Source: Pseudomonas sp. H9 (GTDB lineage: Bacteria; Pseudomonadota; Gammaproteobacteria; Pseudomonadales; Pseudomonadaceae). From it: a stretch of 64,000 nucleotides of DNA. Below are positions 9,608 through 18,459 of the stretch, in pieces. The position numbers and the translations under genes were made by a program. Below the pieces are notes generated by a model, which worked only from the letters and a program-made list of their open reading frames with translations, did no database searches and had not been told where the DNA came from. Position 1 is the stretch's first letter, and every line of letters starts with the position of its first letter. The stretch covers positions 1 to 64,000 of the forward strand of contig NZ_SMOK01000027.1 in assembly GCF_004353925.1 (NCBI RefSeq). Direction: 5' to 3'.

Positions 9608-9635
9608 ATATTGATAGTTAGCAAACTATGAATAT
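9608..9635. promoter_or_regulatory. MarR-type operator upstream of the efflux operon
   Basis: Half-sites ATATTGATAGTT (9608-9619) and AACTATGAATAT (9624-9635) form a 28-bp palindrome with a 4-bp centre and one mismatched pair. It lies 18 bp before the first gene, a MarR regulator, so autorepression of the operon is the natural inference. Confidence 0.7.
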
Positions 9636-9653
9636 AGCGATGAACCTCCCTTC

Positions 9654-10106
9654 ATGAACCGTGACGCACTGCAACAGAACATCAGCAGCGGTATGGTAGT
9701 GGCCAGCCGGCACTGGCGACGCATCTGTCAGACGACCTTGGCCGGCTACGGTGTGTCCGAAGCCTGTGCCATGCCGTTACTGATGATCAGGCGCTTGGGT
9801 GATGGGGTGCGTCAGGTGGCAGTGGCCCAGGCAGCAGGCCTTGAAAGCCCGTCGTTGGTGCGTCTGCTCGATCAGCTGTGTAAAGGCGAACTCGTCTGCC
9901 GCAGTGAAGACCCTATCGACCGCCGCGCCAAAGCCTTGCATCTGACCAGCCGTGGCCGTGTGGTGGCTGAAGCCATTGAAGCCGAACTGACGCGTTTACG
10001 TCGTGAGGTACTGAAGGACATCGATGAGGCCGATCTCCTCGCCACCCAGCGAGTGTTGCAAGCGTTCGAGCAGGCAGCACAGCGCGCGGCGGGAGTGCCT
10101 TCGTGA
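9654..10106 (+). CDS. MarR-family repressor of the FUSC efflux operon
   Basis: The 150-residue protein has the MarR winged-helix layout. A dimerisation helix is followed by the HTH region (VAVAQAAGLESPSLVRLLDQL) and the beta-wing motif RSEDPIDRRAKALHLTSRG, with the conserved D-x-R-[SR]-x-K signature of the wing. It is the first gene of a five-gene operon, overlaps the next by 4 bp (GTGA), and follows a 28-bp palindrome. By analogy with EmrR-like arrangements it should repress the operon and be released by an aromatic or phenolic ligand. The ligand cannot be read from sequence. Confidence 0.9.
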   Translation: MNRDALQQNISSGMVVASRHWRRICQTTLAGYGVSEACAMPLLMIRRLGDGVRQVAVAQAAGLESPSLVRLLDQLCKGELVCRSEDPIDRRAKALHLTSRGRVVAEAIEAELTRLRREVLKDIDEADLLATQRVLQAFEQAAQRAAGVPS

Positions 10107-12193
10107 AGGGTTTTTTCAGCACCGTGCCGCCAGCACGTGACTGGTTCTATGGCGCTCGTACCTTCGCCGCCTCAATGATCGCCCTTTACATTGCCTTGCT
10201 CATGCAACTGCCACGGCCTTACTGGGCCATGGCCACTGTCTACATCGTGTCCAGCCCCTTTGTCGGCCCTACCAGCTCCAAGGCGCTGTACCGTGCAGTG
10301 GGCACGTTGCTGGGCGCGGCAGGCGCGGTGTTCATGGTGCCGTTGCTGGTTCAGACACCGGTATTGCTGACGGTGGCCATCGCTTTATGGACCGGCACAT
10401 TGCTGTTCCTGTCCTTGCACCTGCGTACCGCCAATAGCTATGCCCTGATGCTGGCGGGTTACACCTTGCCAATGATCGCCTTGCCCGTAGTCGACGACCC
10501 GCTGCGGGTGTTCGACATTGCCTCATCCCGGGCGCAGGAAATCTGCCTGGGGATCGTCTGCGCCGCAGTGGTCGGCGCGATTTTCTGGCCCCGCCGATTG
10601 ACCCCGGTGCTGGTCGGCGCCAGTGGAAACTGGTTCAACGAAGCGATCCGTTACAGCGACAGCTTTCTCGCTCGCACTGCCTCGCCCGAAACCGTCGGCA
10701 GCGCGCGTGCCTCGATGGTGGCCACCTTCAACTCGCTGGAGTTGATGATCGGCCAGTTGCCCCATGAAGGCGCGGGGCCGCAAACGGTCAAAAACTCCCG
10801 TGAACTACGTGGCCGCATGATTCACCTGTTACCTGTCGTCGATGCCCTGGACGATGCCTTGCTGGCCCTGGAGGCCCGCGCTCCCGAGCAGGCTAAACAG
10901 CTGCGGCCAGTGCTGGAACAGGCGCGGGAGTGGCTCAAGGCCACCGCTGACGATGCCGCACCAAGCCGCTGGTCGGCGTTGCGGGCTCAGCTTGAACACT
11001 TGCAGCCCAGTGCCGCGTCGCTGGATCAGCGCGGGCCACTGTTATTGTCCAATGCGTTGTACCGTCTGGCTGAATGGGTCGACCTTTGGCAAGACTGCTG
11101 CAGCCTGCTGCATGCCATCCGCAATGAGGATCAGTCGCCGTGGCGGGCGGTGTACCGGCATTGGCGTCTGGGTCGGCTGACACCCTTTTTCGACCGTGGA
11201 CTGATGCTCTACTCGGTGTTTTCAACCGTGACCGCGATCATCGCCGCCACCAGCCTGTGGATACTCTCAGGCTGGAACGATGGCGGCAGCGCAGTGATTC
11301 TCGCGGCGGTGGCCTGTAGTTTCTTCGCGTCGATGGACGACCCGGCGCCACAGATCTACCGATTTTTCTTCTGGACGGCCGTTTCGGTGGTGTTCGCCAG
11401 CCTGTACCTGTTTCTAGTGCTGCCCAACCTGCACGATTTTCCGATGCTGGTGCTGGCGTTTGCCGTTCCGTTTATCTGGGTCGGCACCCTGACGGTACAG
11501 CCGCAGTTCTACCTTGGCACGTTGCTGACCATCGTTAACACCGCGTCGTTTATCAGTATCCAGGGTGCTTACGACGCCAACTTCCTGACCTTCATCAACT
11601 CTAACTTGGCCGGGCCAGTAGGCTTGTTGTTCGCCTTTCTCTGGACCTTGGTCATGCGCCCATTCGGCGTAGAGCTGGCGGCCAAACGCCTGACACGCTT
11701 CAGTTGGCACGACATTGTCGGCATGACCCGGCCAGCCACCCTGGCCGAACATCGCCGTCTTGGCGTACAGATGCTCGATCGCTTGATGCAACACCTGCCG
11801 CGTCTGACCCAGACCGGCCAGGACACCGGCACCGCCTTGCGCGACCTGCGTGTGGGCCTGAGCCTGCTCGACTTGCTGGCCTACATGCCACGAGTCGGCG
11901 CCCAGCCACGGCGAATGCTGGAGCGCGTGGTAGCGGAAGTGGGCGAGCATTTTCAGGCCTGCCTCGATGCCCGCCGCCGTCTGCATGCACCCGAATTGTT
12001 GCTACAGAACATGGAGCGTGCCCGCCGCGCCTTGAACCTTGAAGACCTGGCTGACAGCGCCGAAGCTCGGGTGCATTTGCTGCACGCCTTGAGCGGCTTG
12101 CGCCTGGCCTTGCTGCCGGGTGTCGAAGTAGTGCTGGAGCCTTCGGATGACCAACCGCAATTGCCCTACGGTATCGATGGAGCGCCTCTGTGA
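10103..12193 (+). CDS. FUSC-family inner-membrane transporter (AaeB-like)
   Basis: This 696-residue protein has two blocks of membrane helices (about 20-160 and 370-500), each followed by a soluble helical region. This is the duplicated FUSC/DUF2955 plan of AaeB, the aromatic carboxylic acid efflux pump. The motif RPYWAMATVYIVSSPFVGPTSS near the N terminus is typical. It starts at GTG 10103 overlapping the MarR stop (GTGA) and ends overlapping DUF1656 (GTGA). With DUF1656, HlyD and outer-membrane partners it would form a tripartite pump exporting aromatic or toxic acids. Substrate unknown. Confidence 0.9.
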   Translation: MKGFFSTVPPARDWFYGARTFAASMIALYIALLMQLPRPYWAMATVYIVSSPFVGPTSSKALYRAVGTLLGAAGAVFMVPLLVQTPVLLTVAIALWTGTLLFLSLHLRTANSYALMLAGYTLPMIALPVVDDPLRVFDIASSRAQEICLGIVCAAVVGAIFWPRRLTPVLVGASGNWFNEAIRYSDSFLARTASPETVGSARASMVATFNSLELMIGQLPHEGAGPQTVKNSRELRGRMIHLLPVVDALDDALLALEARAPEQAKQLRPVLEQAREWLKATADDAAPSRWSALRAQLEHLQPSAASLDQRGPLLLSNALYRLAEWVDLWQDCCSLLHAIRNEDQSPWRAVYRHWRLGRLTPFFDRGLMLYSVFSTVTAIIAATSLWILSGWNDGGSAVILAAVACSFFASMDDPAPQIYRFFFWTAVSVVFASLYLFLVLPNLHDFPMLVLAFAVPFIWVGTLTVQPQFYLGTLLTIVNTASFISIQGAYDANFLTFINSNLAGPVGLLFAFLWTLVMRPFGVELAAKRLTRFSWHDIVGMTRPATLAEHRRLGVQMLDRLMQHLPRLTQTGQDTGTALRDLRVGLSLLDLLAYMPRVGAQPRRMLERVVAEVGEHFQACLDARRRLHAPELLLQNMERARRALNLEDLADSAEARVHLLHALSGLRLALLPGVEVVLEPSDDQPQLPYGIDGAPL

Positions 12194-12402
12194 TCGGTGA
12201 ACTGGATATCAGCGGGGTGTTTCTGCCCACGCTACTGGTGATGATGGTTGCCACCTACCTGTTGTTCCTCGGGGTACACGCCGTGCTCACCCGCCTGCAT
12301 TTCTACCGCCTGGTCTGGCACCGGGCATTGTTCAACGTTGCGCTCTACGCCGTACTGCTCGGTACGGTCGACCACTTTTGCCGAAACCTGATGCTGCCAT
12401 GA
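12190..12402 (+). CDS. DUF1656 small membrane protein (AaeX-like)
   Basis: The 70-residue protein has two predicted membrane helices and the family start (IGELDISGVFLPTLL). It ends near the typical C terminus LLGTVDHF. DUF1656/AaeX proteins accompany FUSC pumps and their role is unproven. Start GTG 12190 overlaps the FUSC stop by 4 bp, and its stop overlaps the next ATG by 4 bp, so all pump genes are translationally coupled. Confidence 0.88.
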   Translation: MIGELDISGVFLPTLLVMMVATYLLFLGVHAVLTRLHFYRLVWHRALFNVALYAVLLGTVDHFCRNLMLP

Positions 12403-13274
12403 AAAAACCCTTATTGACCCTGGGCCGTGTGGTCCTGACCCTGCTGGTAGTGACACTGGCGACCGTGTTGGTCTGGCAGATGGTCATGTATTACATGTTT
12501 GCTCCCTGGACCCGCGACGGGCATATCCGTGCCGATGTGATCCAGATCGCGCCGGACGTTTCCGGCTTGATCCAGCAGGTTGAAGTGCGTGACAACCAGG
12601 TGATCAAGCGCGGTGACGTGCTGTTCACCATCGACCAGGACCGTTTCCGCCTGGCCCTGCGCCACGCCCAGGCGACCCTGGCGGAACGCAAGGAAACCCT
12701 GGCCCAAGCGCAGCGTGAGGCACGGCGTAACCGTGGTTTGGGCAATCTGGTGGCTCAGGAGCAGCTTGAGGAAAGCCAGTCGCGCGAGGCACGCGCGCAG
12801 TCGGCGATGGCAGAGGCACAAGTTGCGGTGGATGCCGCTCAGCTCAACCTCGACCGCTCGGTGGTTCGCAGCCCAGTCGACGGCTACCTCAACGACCGAG
12901 CACCGCGTGCCCACGAGTTCGTCAGCGCAGGCAAACCGGTGCTGGCGATCGTCGACAGTGCGTCGTACCACGTCGATGGTTACTTCGAAGAAACCAAACT
13001 GGGTGGTATCCACATCGGTCAGGCTGTGGATATCCGTGTCATGGGTGACAAGGCTCGCCTGCGTGGGCACGTGCAAAGCTTTGCCGCCGGTATCGAAGAC
13101 CGTGATCGCACCAGCGGCGCCAACCTGCTGCCCAACGTCAACCCGGCGTTCAGCTGGGTGCGTCTGGCCCAGCGGATTCCGGTGCGCATCGCCTTCGATG
13201 AGGTGCCAGCAGACTTTCGCATGATTGCCGGTCGTACCGCCACGGTATCGATCATCGACGGTAACGATCAATGA
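12399..13274 (+). CDS. HlyD-family periplasmic adaptor (AaeA-like)
   Basis: The 291-residue membrane fusion protein has an N-terminal anchor helix (about 7-30), a barrel-sandwich half (ISGLIQQVEVRDNQ-like sequence beginning VSGLIQQVEV), a helical hairpin rich in Glu/Arg (about 90-150), the return half (DRSVVRSPVDGYL) and a beta-barrel. The ATG at 12399 overlaps the DUF1656 stop (ATGA) and is preferred to the upstream in-frame ATG at 12378. It would connect the FUSC transporter to the outer-membrane factor encoded next, with which it also overlaps by 4 bp. Confidence 0.9.
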   Translation: MKKPLLTLGRVVLTLLVVTLATVLVWQMVMYYMFAPWTRDGHIRADVIQIAPDVSGLIQQVEVRDNQVIKRGDVLFTIDQDRFRLALRHAQATLAERKETLAQAQREARRNRGLGNLVAQEQLEESQSREARAQSAMAEAQVAVDAAQLNLDRSVVRSPVDGYLNDRAPRAHEFVSAGKPVLAIVDSASYHVDGYFEETKLGGIHIGQAVDIRVMGDKARLRGHVQSFAAGIEDRDRTSGANLLPNVNPAFSWVRLAQRIPVRIAFDEVPADFRMIAGRTATVSIIDGNDQ

Positions 13275-14671
13275 AACGACTGTCGTTGCTTGGCCTGAGC
13301 GTGCTGCTGTCGGCCTGTCAGATGGTTGGGCCGGACTACAAACTGCCAAAAGACGCAGCGTTCCAACGCGCCGATTTGCAGGGCGAGCTGCGTCAAGACG
13401 CCAACAGCGTGGTGTCGGCACCGGTGCCCGCGAACTGGTGGCACCTGTATCACGACCAGCGGCTCAACACCTTGGTCAGCCAGGCCCTTGCCGCCAACAC
13501 GGAGTTGCGAGTCGCCGCCGCCAACATCGCCCGCGCCCGCGCTCAAGTTGAGGAAGCCGAGGCGCAAGGCGGACTCAATGGTGGCGTGAAGTTGGGCGCC
13601 CAGCGTTTGCAGGAGTCCGGCGAAGCCTTCTTGCTGCCGGAGAAGGTGCCGGTGGCGAACATCGGTGAGGCGATCATCAGCGCCTCCTACCAGTTCGACC
13701 TGTGGGGCACCCTCAAACGAGGCGTCGAAGCCGCGCAGGCCAATGCCGATGCGACCCAGGCCGCTGCCGACACCGCGCGCATTACCCTGGTGGCCGATGT
13801 CGTGCGGGCCTATACCGAAGTGTGTGCGGCCAACGAGGAATATCACATCGCCCGCGAGTCGCTGGACTTGCAGGAGCAGAGCGTGAACCTGACCCAGCGC
13901 CTGCGCGATGCCGGGCGAGGGGATGAAACCCAGGTGACGCGCTCACAGACGCAGTTCAAATCCCTGCGCGCCGAATTGCCACGTTACCAGGCGGCGCGCG
14001 AGGCCGGTCTGTACACCTTGTCGATGTTGCTGGCCAAGCCGGTGGCGCAGTTGCCTGCAGGTACGGCCGAGTGCGCCGAGTTGCCGCACATTGCTCAGGT
14101 GTTGCCCGTTGGCGATGGCGCGGCATTGCTCAAGCGCCGTCCTGACATCCGCCAGGCCGAACGTCGGCTGGCAGCCTCCACCGCAACCATCGGTGTGGCG
14201 ACCGGGCAGCTGTATCCCGACATCAGCATCGGCGCGCAAGTGGGCACCATCGGTATCCTCGAAAACCTCGGCGAGCCGGCTACCAATCGTTGGGGTTTTG
14301 GCCCGCTGCTGACCTGGACCGTACCGACCAATGGTTCGCGGGCACGCATTCGCGAGGCCGAAGCCTCGACCCAGGCGGCGCTGGCTAACTTTGACGGGGT
14401 AGTGCTCAACGCCATCCGTGAAACCCAGACCAGCCTGGCGCAATACAGCGCCTTGCTGCAGCGACGAGATGCTTTGGCCGATGCCGAGCGCTCGGCAAAA
14501 CAGGCAGCCGACCAGACCCACCGTTTCTACCAGGCGGGCCGCGAATCCTTCCTGGCAGATTTGCAGGCGACGCGAACCTACACCGACATGCGCGCGCAAC
14601 TGGCCATGGCCAATACCCAAGTAGCCATGGGACAAATCAGACTGTTCCTGGCCCTGGGCGGCGGCTGGTAA
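13271..14671 (+). CDS. NodT/OprM-family outer-membrane efflux lipoprotein
   Basis: The 466-residue protein starts with a lipoprotein signal, LLSAC with Cys16, followed by the family motif MVGPDYKLP. It has two OEP repeats, including RRPDIRQAERRLAASTATIGVATGQLYP, the classic mid-protein signature of RND/NodT outer-membrane factors. It ends the MarR-FUSC-DUF1656-HlyD-OMF operon and gives the system its own exit channel. The start overlaps the HlyD stop (ATGA). A REP pair follows directly. Confidence 0.92.
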   Translation: MKRLSLLGLSVLLSACQMVGPDYKLPKDAAFQRADLQGELRQDANSVVSAPVPANWWHLYHDQRLNTLVSQALAANTELRVAAANIARARAQVEEAEAQGGLNGGVKLGAQRLQESGEAFLLPEKVPVANIGEAIISASYQFDLWGTLKRGVEAAQANADATQAAADTARITLVADVVRAYTEVCAANEEYHIARESLDLQEQSVNLTQRLRDAGRGDETQVTRSQTQFKSLRAELPRYQAAREAGLYTLSMLLAKPVAQLPAGTAECAELPHIAQVLPVGDGAALLKRRPDIRQAERRLAASTATIGVATGQLYPDISIGAQVGTIGILENLGEPATNRWGFGPLLTWTVPTNGSRARIREAEASTQAALANFDGVVLNAIRETQTSLAQYSALLQRRDALADAERSAKQAADQTHRFYQAGRESFLADLQATRTYTDMRAQLAMANTQVAMGQIRLFLALGGGW

Positions 14672-14675
14672 ACCT

Positions 14676-14746
14676 GTAGGAGCGGGCTTGCCCCGCGATG
14701 CGGTGGTGACTGACACACCGCAATCGCGGGGCAAGCCCGCTCCTAC
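14676..14746. repeat. REP/BIME pair after the efflux operon
   Basis: Inverted GTAGGAGCGGGCTTGCCCC units lie between the convergent efflux operon and slipin gene. It lies 5 bp after the OMF stop and could act as a shared transcript end. Confidence 0.9.
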
Positions 14747-14754
14747 CGAGACGG

Positions 14755-15492
14755 TTACTTATCCAGCATGCCCTTGAGCAAATCGATGGGAACTGGAAAG
14801 ACAATGGTCGATGACTTATCCCCAGCAATGGTGCCCAGGGTCTGCATATAACGCAGTTGCATGGCCCCCGGCTGGCTTTCTGCCGCCTGCATGAGTTTTT
14901 CCGAGGCTTGCAGTTCGCCTTCGGCATGGATCACCTTGGCCCGCCGTTCACGCTCAGCTTCGGCTTGACGGGCAATCGCGCGGATCATCGACTCATTCAG
15001 ATCAACATGCTTGATTTCGACGTTGGCCACTTTGATGCCCCAAGCGTCGGTCTGCGCGTCCAGCACCTGGCGGATGTCCAGGTTCAAACGCTCACGTTCG
15101 GCCAGCAGTTCATCCAGTTCATGTTTACCGAGCACGGCGCGCAGGGTGGTTTGCGCCAATTGGCTGGTGGCCATGAGGAAGTCTTCGACCTGAATGATCG
15201 CTTTCTGTGGGTCAAGCACGCGAAAGTACAGCACTGCGTTCACTTTGACCGAGACGTTGTCGCGGGTAATCACATCCTGTGGCGGTACATCGAGCACCAC
15301 GGTGCGCAGGTCCACCTTGACCATCTGCTGCACCCCGGGAATCAGCAGCACCAGCCCAGGCCCTTTGACCCGCCAGAAACGCCCAAGCTGGAACACCACG
15401 CCGCGCTGGTACTCACGCAGGATACGAAACGCCGACAGCAGTAATAACGCAGCGAATGCCAGTAGCGCTCCAATGCCCAGTTCGAAAAACAT
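14755..15492 (-). CDS. Slipin (SPFH/stomatin-like membrane protein)
   Basis: The 245-residue protein begins with a hydrophobic hairpin (MFFELGIGALLAFAALLLLS) followed by the SPFH domain (REYQRGVVFQLGRFWRVKGPG, VPPQDVITRDNVSVKVNAVLYFRV) and a helical C-terminal part. This is the bacterial slipin family, which partners NfeD proteases in membrane microdomains. The start is the ATG at 15492, 2 bp after the nfeD stop, with AAGGAGA upstream. A longer in-frame extension to 15612 would overlap nfeD by over 100 bp and is rejected. Cotranscribed with the upstream nfeD gene. Confidence 0.92.
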   Translation of the reverse strand: MFFELGIGALLAFAALLLLSAFRILREYQRGVVFQLGRFWRVKGPGLVLLIPGVQQMVKVDLRTVVLDVPPQDVITRDNVSVKVNAVLYFRVLDPQKAIIQVEDFLMATSQLAQTTLRAVLGKHELDELLAERERLNLDIRQVLDAQTDAWGIKVANVEIKHVDLNESMIRAIARQAEAERERRAKVIHAEGELQASEKLMQAAESQPGAMQLRYMQTLGTIAGDKSSTIVFPVPIDLLKGMLDK

Positions 15493-15494
15493 GC

Positions 15495-16880
15495 TCAGTC
15501 TCCTTGCGCCGCAGCTTCTGCTGCAGCGCTGACGTCCAGAAGTACGCCCTTGCGCGAGATCACCCGGACGTGTTGCCCCACCTGCAGCGGCGTCTGGCAT
15601 TGCGCCTGCCACTGTTCACCTTGCGCCTGCACCGAGCCGATGAACGGATCGCTGTCGTTCACAGCCATAACCGTGGCCAGGCTGCCGACCAGCCCGGCGT
15701 CGCCGCTGACCAGCGCACGCCTGCGTGCTTTCACTGCCATTCCCACTACACCACCAAGCAGTAGTGCCGAGAACAGCGCAAGAAACAGGATCAGCGGTAG
15801 CGGAATGCCAAAACCGGGCACATCGGTGTCCATCAGAATCACTGCGCCCACCACAAATGCGACGATGCCGCCAAAACCGACCACGCCGAAGCTGGGCATG
15901 AAGGCTTCAGCAATCATGAACGCCACACCGAGCAGGATCAGCCCGGCGCCGGCATAACTCACCGGCAGCAACTGCAAGGCGTACAGGGCCAGCAGCAGGC
16001 AGATGCCACCGATCACTCCGCCCACCCCGGAACCTGGGCTCATGAACTCGAACATCAAGCCGTAAACGCCGATCATGATCAGAATCAGCGCCACGCTGGG
16101 GTTGGTGATCACTGCCAGCAAGCGTGTACGCCAGTCTGGCTGACGCTCGATCACTGCGGCGCTGGCGGTACTCAGTGTTAGCGATTGCCCGGCGGCTTCG
16201 AGGGTCTTGCCATCGAGCTGGCGAAGTAAATCGGGCAGGTCGTTGGCGATGCGGTCGATGACCTTCAGGCGTAGCGCTTCGCTGGCGGGCAGGCTCACGG
16301 CTTCACGCACGGCCTGTTCGGCCCACTCGGCGTTGCGCCCGCGCAGCTGGGCCAGGCTGCGAATGTAAGCGGCAGCGTCGTTGACCTGTTTACGCGTCAG
16401 GGTGTCCTGCTCGCTGGGCGGTGGTTGCTTGTCACCCGTCGGCGCTGCTGGTGGAGCGGCTGGATCTTTCGGCGTGCCGGGCAGGCCGCCGATCTGCACT
16501 GGGGTGGCGGCGCCGAGGTTGGTGCCCGGCGCCATGGCGGCAACGTGGCTGGCGTAGAGAATGTAAGTACCGGCGCTGGCCGCCCGGGCACCGCCGGGGG
16601 ATACGAAACTGGCCACCGGCACCGGGCTGGCCAGGATTGCCTTGATGATCTCGCGCATCGAGCTGTCCAGCCCACCGGGGGTATCGAGGCGGATCACCAC
16701 CAGTTGCGCCTGTTCGGCTTTGGCCTGCTGTAAACCACGTATCAGATAATCGGCACTGGCCGGACCGATAGCGTCGTTAATACTGAGCACCAATACCGGA
16801 TGACCGGGCGCGGCCTGGCTGCCAGGCAGCGCGCCGAGCAAAAGCAGAAAAAGCAGGTGCCGACACCAACGAGCGATCAC
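15495..16880 (-). CDS. NfeD-family membrane serine protease (ClpP-fold)
   Basis: The 461-residue protein has a signal peptide (about 1-23), a ClpP/crotonase-fold protease domain, a cluster of membrane helices (about 240-380) and a C-terminal OB-fold NfeD domain (GSVQAQGEQWQAQCQTPL..VRVISRKGVLLDV). The catalytic dyad of 1510-N type is visible: Ser102 in GARAASAGTYILYAS and a likely Lys at about 164 in TLTRKQVND. Known family members cleave hydrophobic C-terminal regions of partner stomatins, which matches the slipin gene 2 bp downstream. A Pro/Ala-rich insertion (about 132-158) precedes the lysine. Confidence 0.92.
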   Translation of the reverse strand: MIARWCRHLLFLLLLGALPGSQAAPGHPVLVLSINDAIGPASADYLIRGLQQAKAEQAQLVVIRLDTPGGLDSSMREIIKAILASPVPVASFVSPGGARAASAGTYILYASHVAAMAPGTNLGAATPVQIGGLPGTPKDPAAPPAAPTGDKQPPPSEQDTLTRKQVNDAAAYIRSLAQLRGRNAEWAEQAVREAVSLPASEALRLKVIDRIANDLPDLLRQLDGKTLEAAGQSLTLSTASAAVIERQPDWRTRLLAVITNPSVALILIMIGVYGLMFEFMSPGSGVGGVIGGICLLLALYALQLLPVSYAGAGLILLGVAFMIAEAFMPSFGVVGFGGIVAFVVGAVILMDTDVPGFGIPLPLILFLALFSALLLGGVVGMAVKARRRALVSGDAGLVGSLATVMAVNDSDPFIGSVQAQGEQWQAQCQTPLQVGQHVRVISRKGVLLDVSAAAEAAAQGD

Positions 16881-16910
16881 CTGAATTCACCCGGTTTGTG
16901 CGTGTCTATT

Positions 16911-16949
16911 AAGTTTAGTCGGCCACCTGCAGACGCACGGCCTAAACTT
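16911..16949. promoter_or_regulatory. Inverted repeat between nfeD and ybaK
   Basis: AAGTTTAG (16911-16918) and CTAAACTT (16942-16949) form a perfect inverted repeat with starts 31 bp apart, about three helical turns. It lies in the 102-bp divergent gap. It may be an operator for an unidentified regulator or a looping site. Confidence 0.4.
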
Positions 16950-16982
16950 CAACAGTGGGGGAGCTATATCCGGAGGTGCATC

Positions 16983-17441
16983 ATGCGTATGGCAAAAACC
17001 CTGCAGCAGTGCCTGGACAAGGCCGGCTGCGACTACGACATCGTTCCTCACGCACACTCATCCACCAGCCTTGAGTCGGCGCGTATGGCTGGGGTGCCAG
17101 CCGAACGGGTGGCCAAGTCGGTCATGCTCGATGATCGTCACGGCAACTACCTGATGGCCGTACTGCCGGCCAATCGTCACCTTGATATGAGCAAAGTACA
17201 GGCCACTGGTCGCTGGCATATGACCTCAGAAAGCAACTTGCCACACCTGTTCGGCGACTGTGAGCGCGGCGCTATTCCGGCCATGGGCGATGCCTATTCG
17301 ATCAAAATGCTGGTTGACCCAACCCTGACCCGCCAAGGTGATATCTACGTCGAGGCCGGTGATCACGACCACTTGATTCACATGAACATGGCGCAATACC
17401 TGAAACTGGTACCTAACGCCGAAGTGCGTGAGGTTTGCTGA
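16983..17441 (+). CDS. YbaK/EbsC-family aminoacyl-tRNA deacylase-like protein
   Basis: The 152-residue single-domain protein matches the YbaK/prolyl-tRNA editing (INS-like) fold. Visible motifs are HAHSSTSLESARMAGVPAERVAKSVML, with the conserved K of the catalytic site, and a later GDAYSIKMLVDPTL. Free-standing members hydrolyse mischarged tRNAs (Cys-, Ala- or Ser-tRNA). The specific substrate is not clear and the C-terminal half with many His residues (EAGDHDHLIHMNMAQY) is typical of the proteobacterial branch. ATG 16983 has a strong GGAGGT site. Upstream in-frame codons are non-coding. Confidence 0.85.
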   Translation: MRMAKTLQQCLDKAGCDYDIVPHAHSSTSLESARMAGVPAERVAKSVMLDDRHGNYLMAVLPANRHLDMSKVQATGRWHMTSESNLPHLFGDCERGAIPAMGDAYSIKMLVDPTLTRQGDIYVEAGDHDHLIHMNMAQYLKLVPNAEVREVC

Positions 17442-17501
17442 TGATCAACCCACTGCCAGGCTGGCGTCGTGGACGACTGGTCTGGCGCTAAGGAGTGACC
17501 C

Positions 17502-17741
17502 ATGGAAGCACCCAATCACAAGTTTTCAGAATTGTTCAAACAACTTGGCTTACCCGACGACCCGGTTGGCATCGACCAGTTCATCACCAGCCATTCGCCG
17601 CTCAAGGGCGAGATCAAACTGGTCGACGCACCGTTCTGGAACGAGTCGCAAAGGACCTTTCTCAAGGACAGTATCGAAGAAGATTCGGACTGGGCCGTGA
17701 TGTTCGATCAGCTCAATGAGGCCCTGCGAAATAAACGCTGA
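17502..17741 (+). CDS. DUF2789 family protein
   Basis: The 79-residue acidic protein (HKFSELFKQLGLPDDPVGID, DAPFWNESQRTFLKDSIEEDSDWA) matches the DUF2789 family by length and sequence. No function is known. It has no signal peptide or membrane helix. Start ATG 17502 has AAGGAG about 8 bp upstream. It lies 60 bp after ybaK. Confidence 0.85.
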   Translation: MEAPNHKFSELFKQLGLPDDPVGIDQFITSHSPLKGEIKLVDAPFWNESQRTFLKDSIEEDSDWAVMFDQLNEALRNKR

Positions 17742-17804
17742 GTGGCACTGATACCGGCGTGCGGCGTTGCTATGCTCAGAAAAAAACAACAGGGGGATAG
17801 TGCA

Positions 17805-18443
17805 ATGAAAGATCCCTATGCCGTCGGTTTCTGGTGTGCTGTGACCGCTTTGGGGCTGCTGACCGTCGGTTATTTCTACGGTGTCAAACAGAGCTACCAA
17901 CTGGACCAGGCCCTGGAATTTCTCTACGCAGCCAGCGGAGTGATCGGGGCACTGGCGTTGTCTGCACTGGCCTGGATCGCCTGGCAGCAACTACGGGTCA
18001 GCAAGCGCCAGCTGGCCCAAGGCCGAACGCTGGTGGCCATCTGGAACACCAAGGTAGCCTTGCGGCGTGTCGAAACCGTGTTCGACCGCTATTTCTGGGG
18101 TAGCTACTGGCAACCGGGGCGGACGTTCCAGGAGGTTATGGGCGAACTTGAAGGCACTCCCCTGGAGCAAAGCCTGGAAGCCCTGAAGCGTCAGTGTCGG
18201 GAACTGGATAAAGAAACCCACGACTTGCGTCGGCACTGGCTGGACAACGCTCGTGAACTCTCCACCGTAGCCACCGCCATGGCCCGTGAGCGCTATCAGC
18301 TCGACCTGTGCGATTCACAGCAAAGCGGCGGGCGAGGCGGCGCGGTGCTCAATCGCGACCTGGAAGTGTTGGTGTACACCTGGTCGGCACGCCTGCGCAG
18401 CTTCGACCACCAGCTCGATGAGCTGGAGGGCGAATACCGCTGA
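17805..18443 (+). CDS. Small two-helix membrane protein, function unknown
   Basis: The 212-residue protein has two N-terminal membrane helices (about 8-27 and 40-60), then a cytoplasmic, charged, largely helical domain (RVSKRQLAQGRTLVAIWNTKV..LKRQCRELDKETHDLRRHWL). I do not recognise a family. I chose ATG 17805 over 17742 because GGGGAT precedes it and the upstream codons lack coding character. The gene follows DUF2789 by 63 bp in the same direction and converges on the CBS gene. A coiled-coil scaffold is possible but unproven. Confidence 0.7.
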   Translation: MKDPYAVGFWCAVTALGLLTVGYFYGVKQSYQLDQALEFLYAASGVIGALALSALAWIAWQQLRVSKRQLAQGRTLVAIWNTKVALRRVETVFDRYFWGSYWQPGRTFQEVMGELEGTPLEQSLEALKRQCRELDKETHDLRRHWLDNARELSTVATAMARERYQLDLCDSQQSGGRGGAVLNRDLEVLVYTWSARLRSFDHQLDELEGEYR

Positions 18444-18459
18444 GCAACTATGCGGCGAC

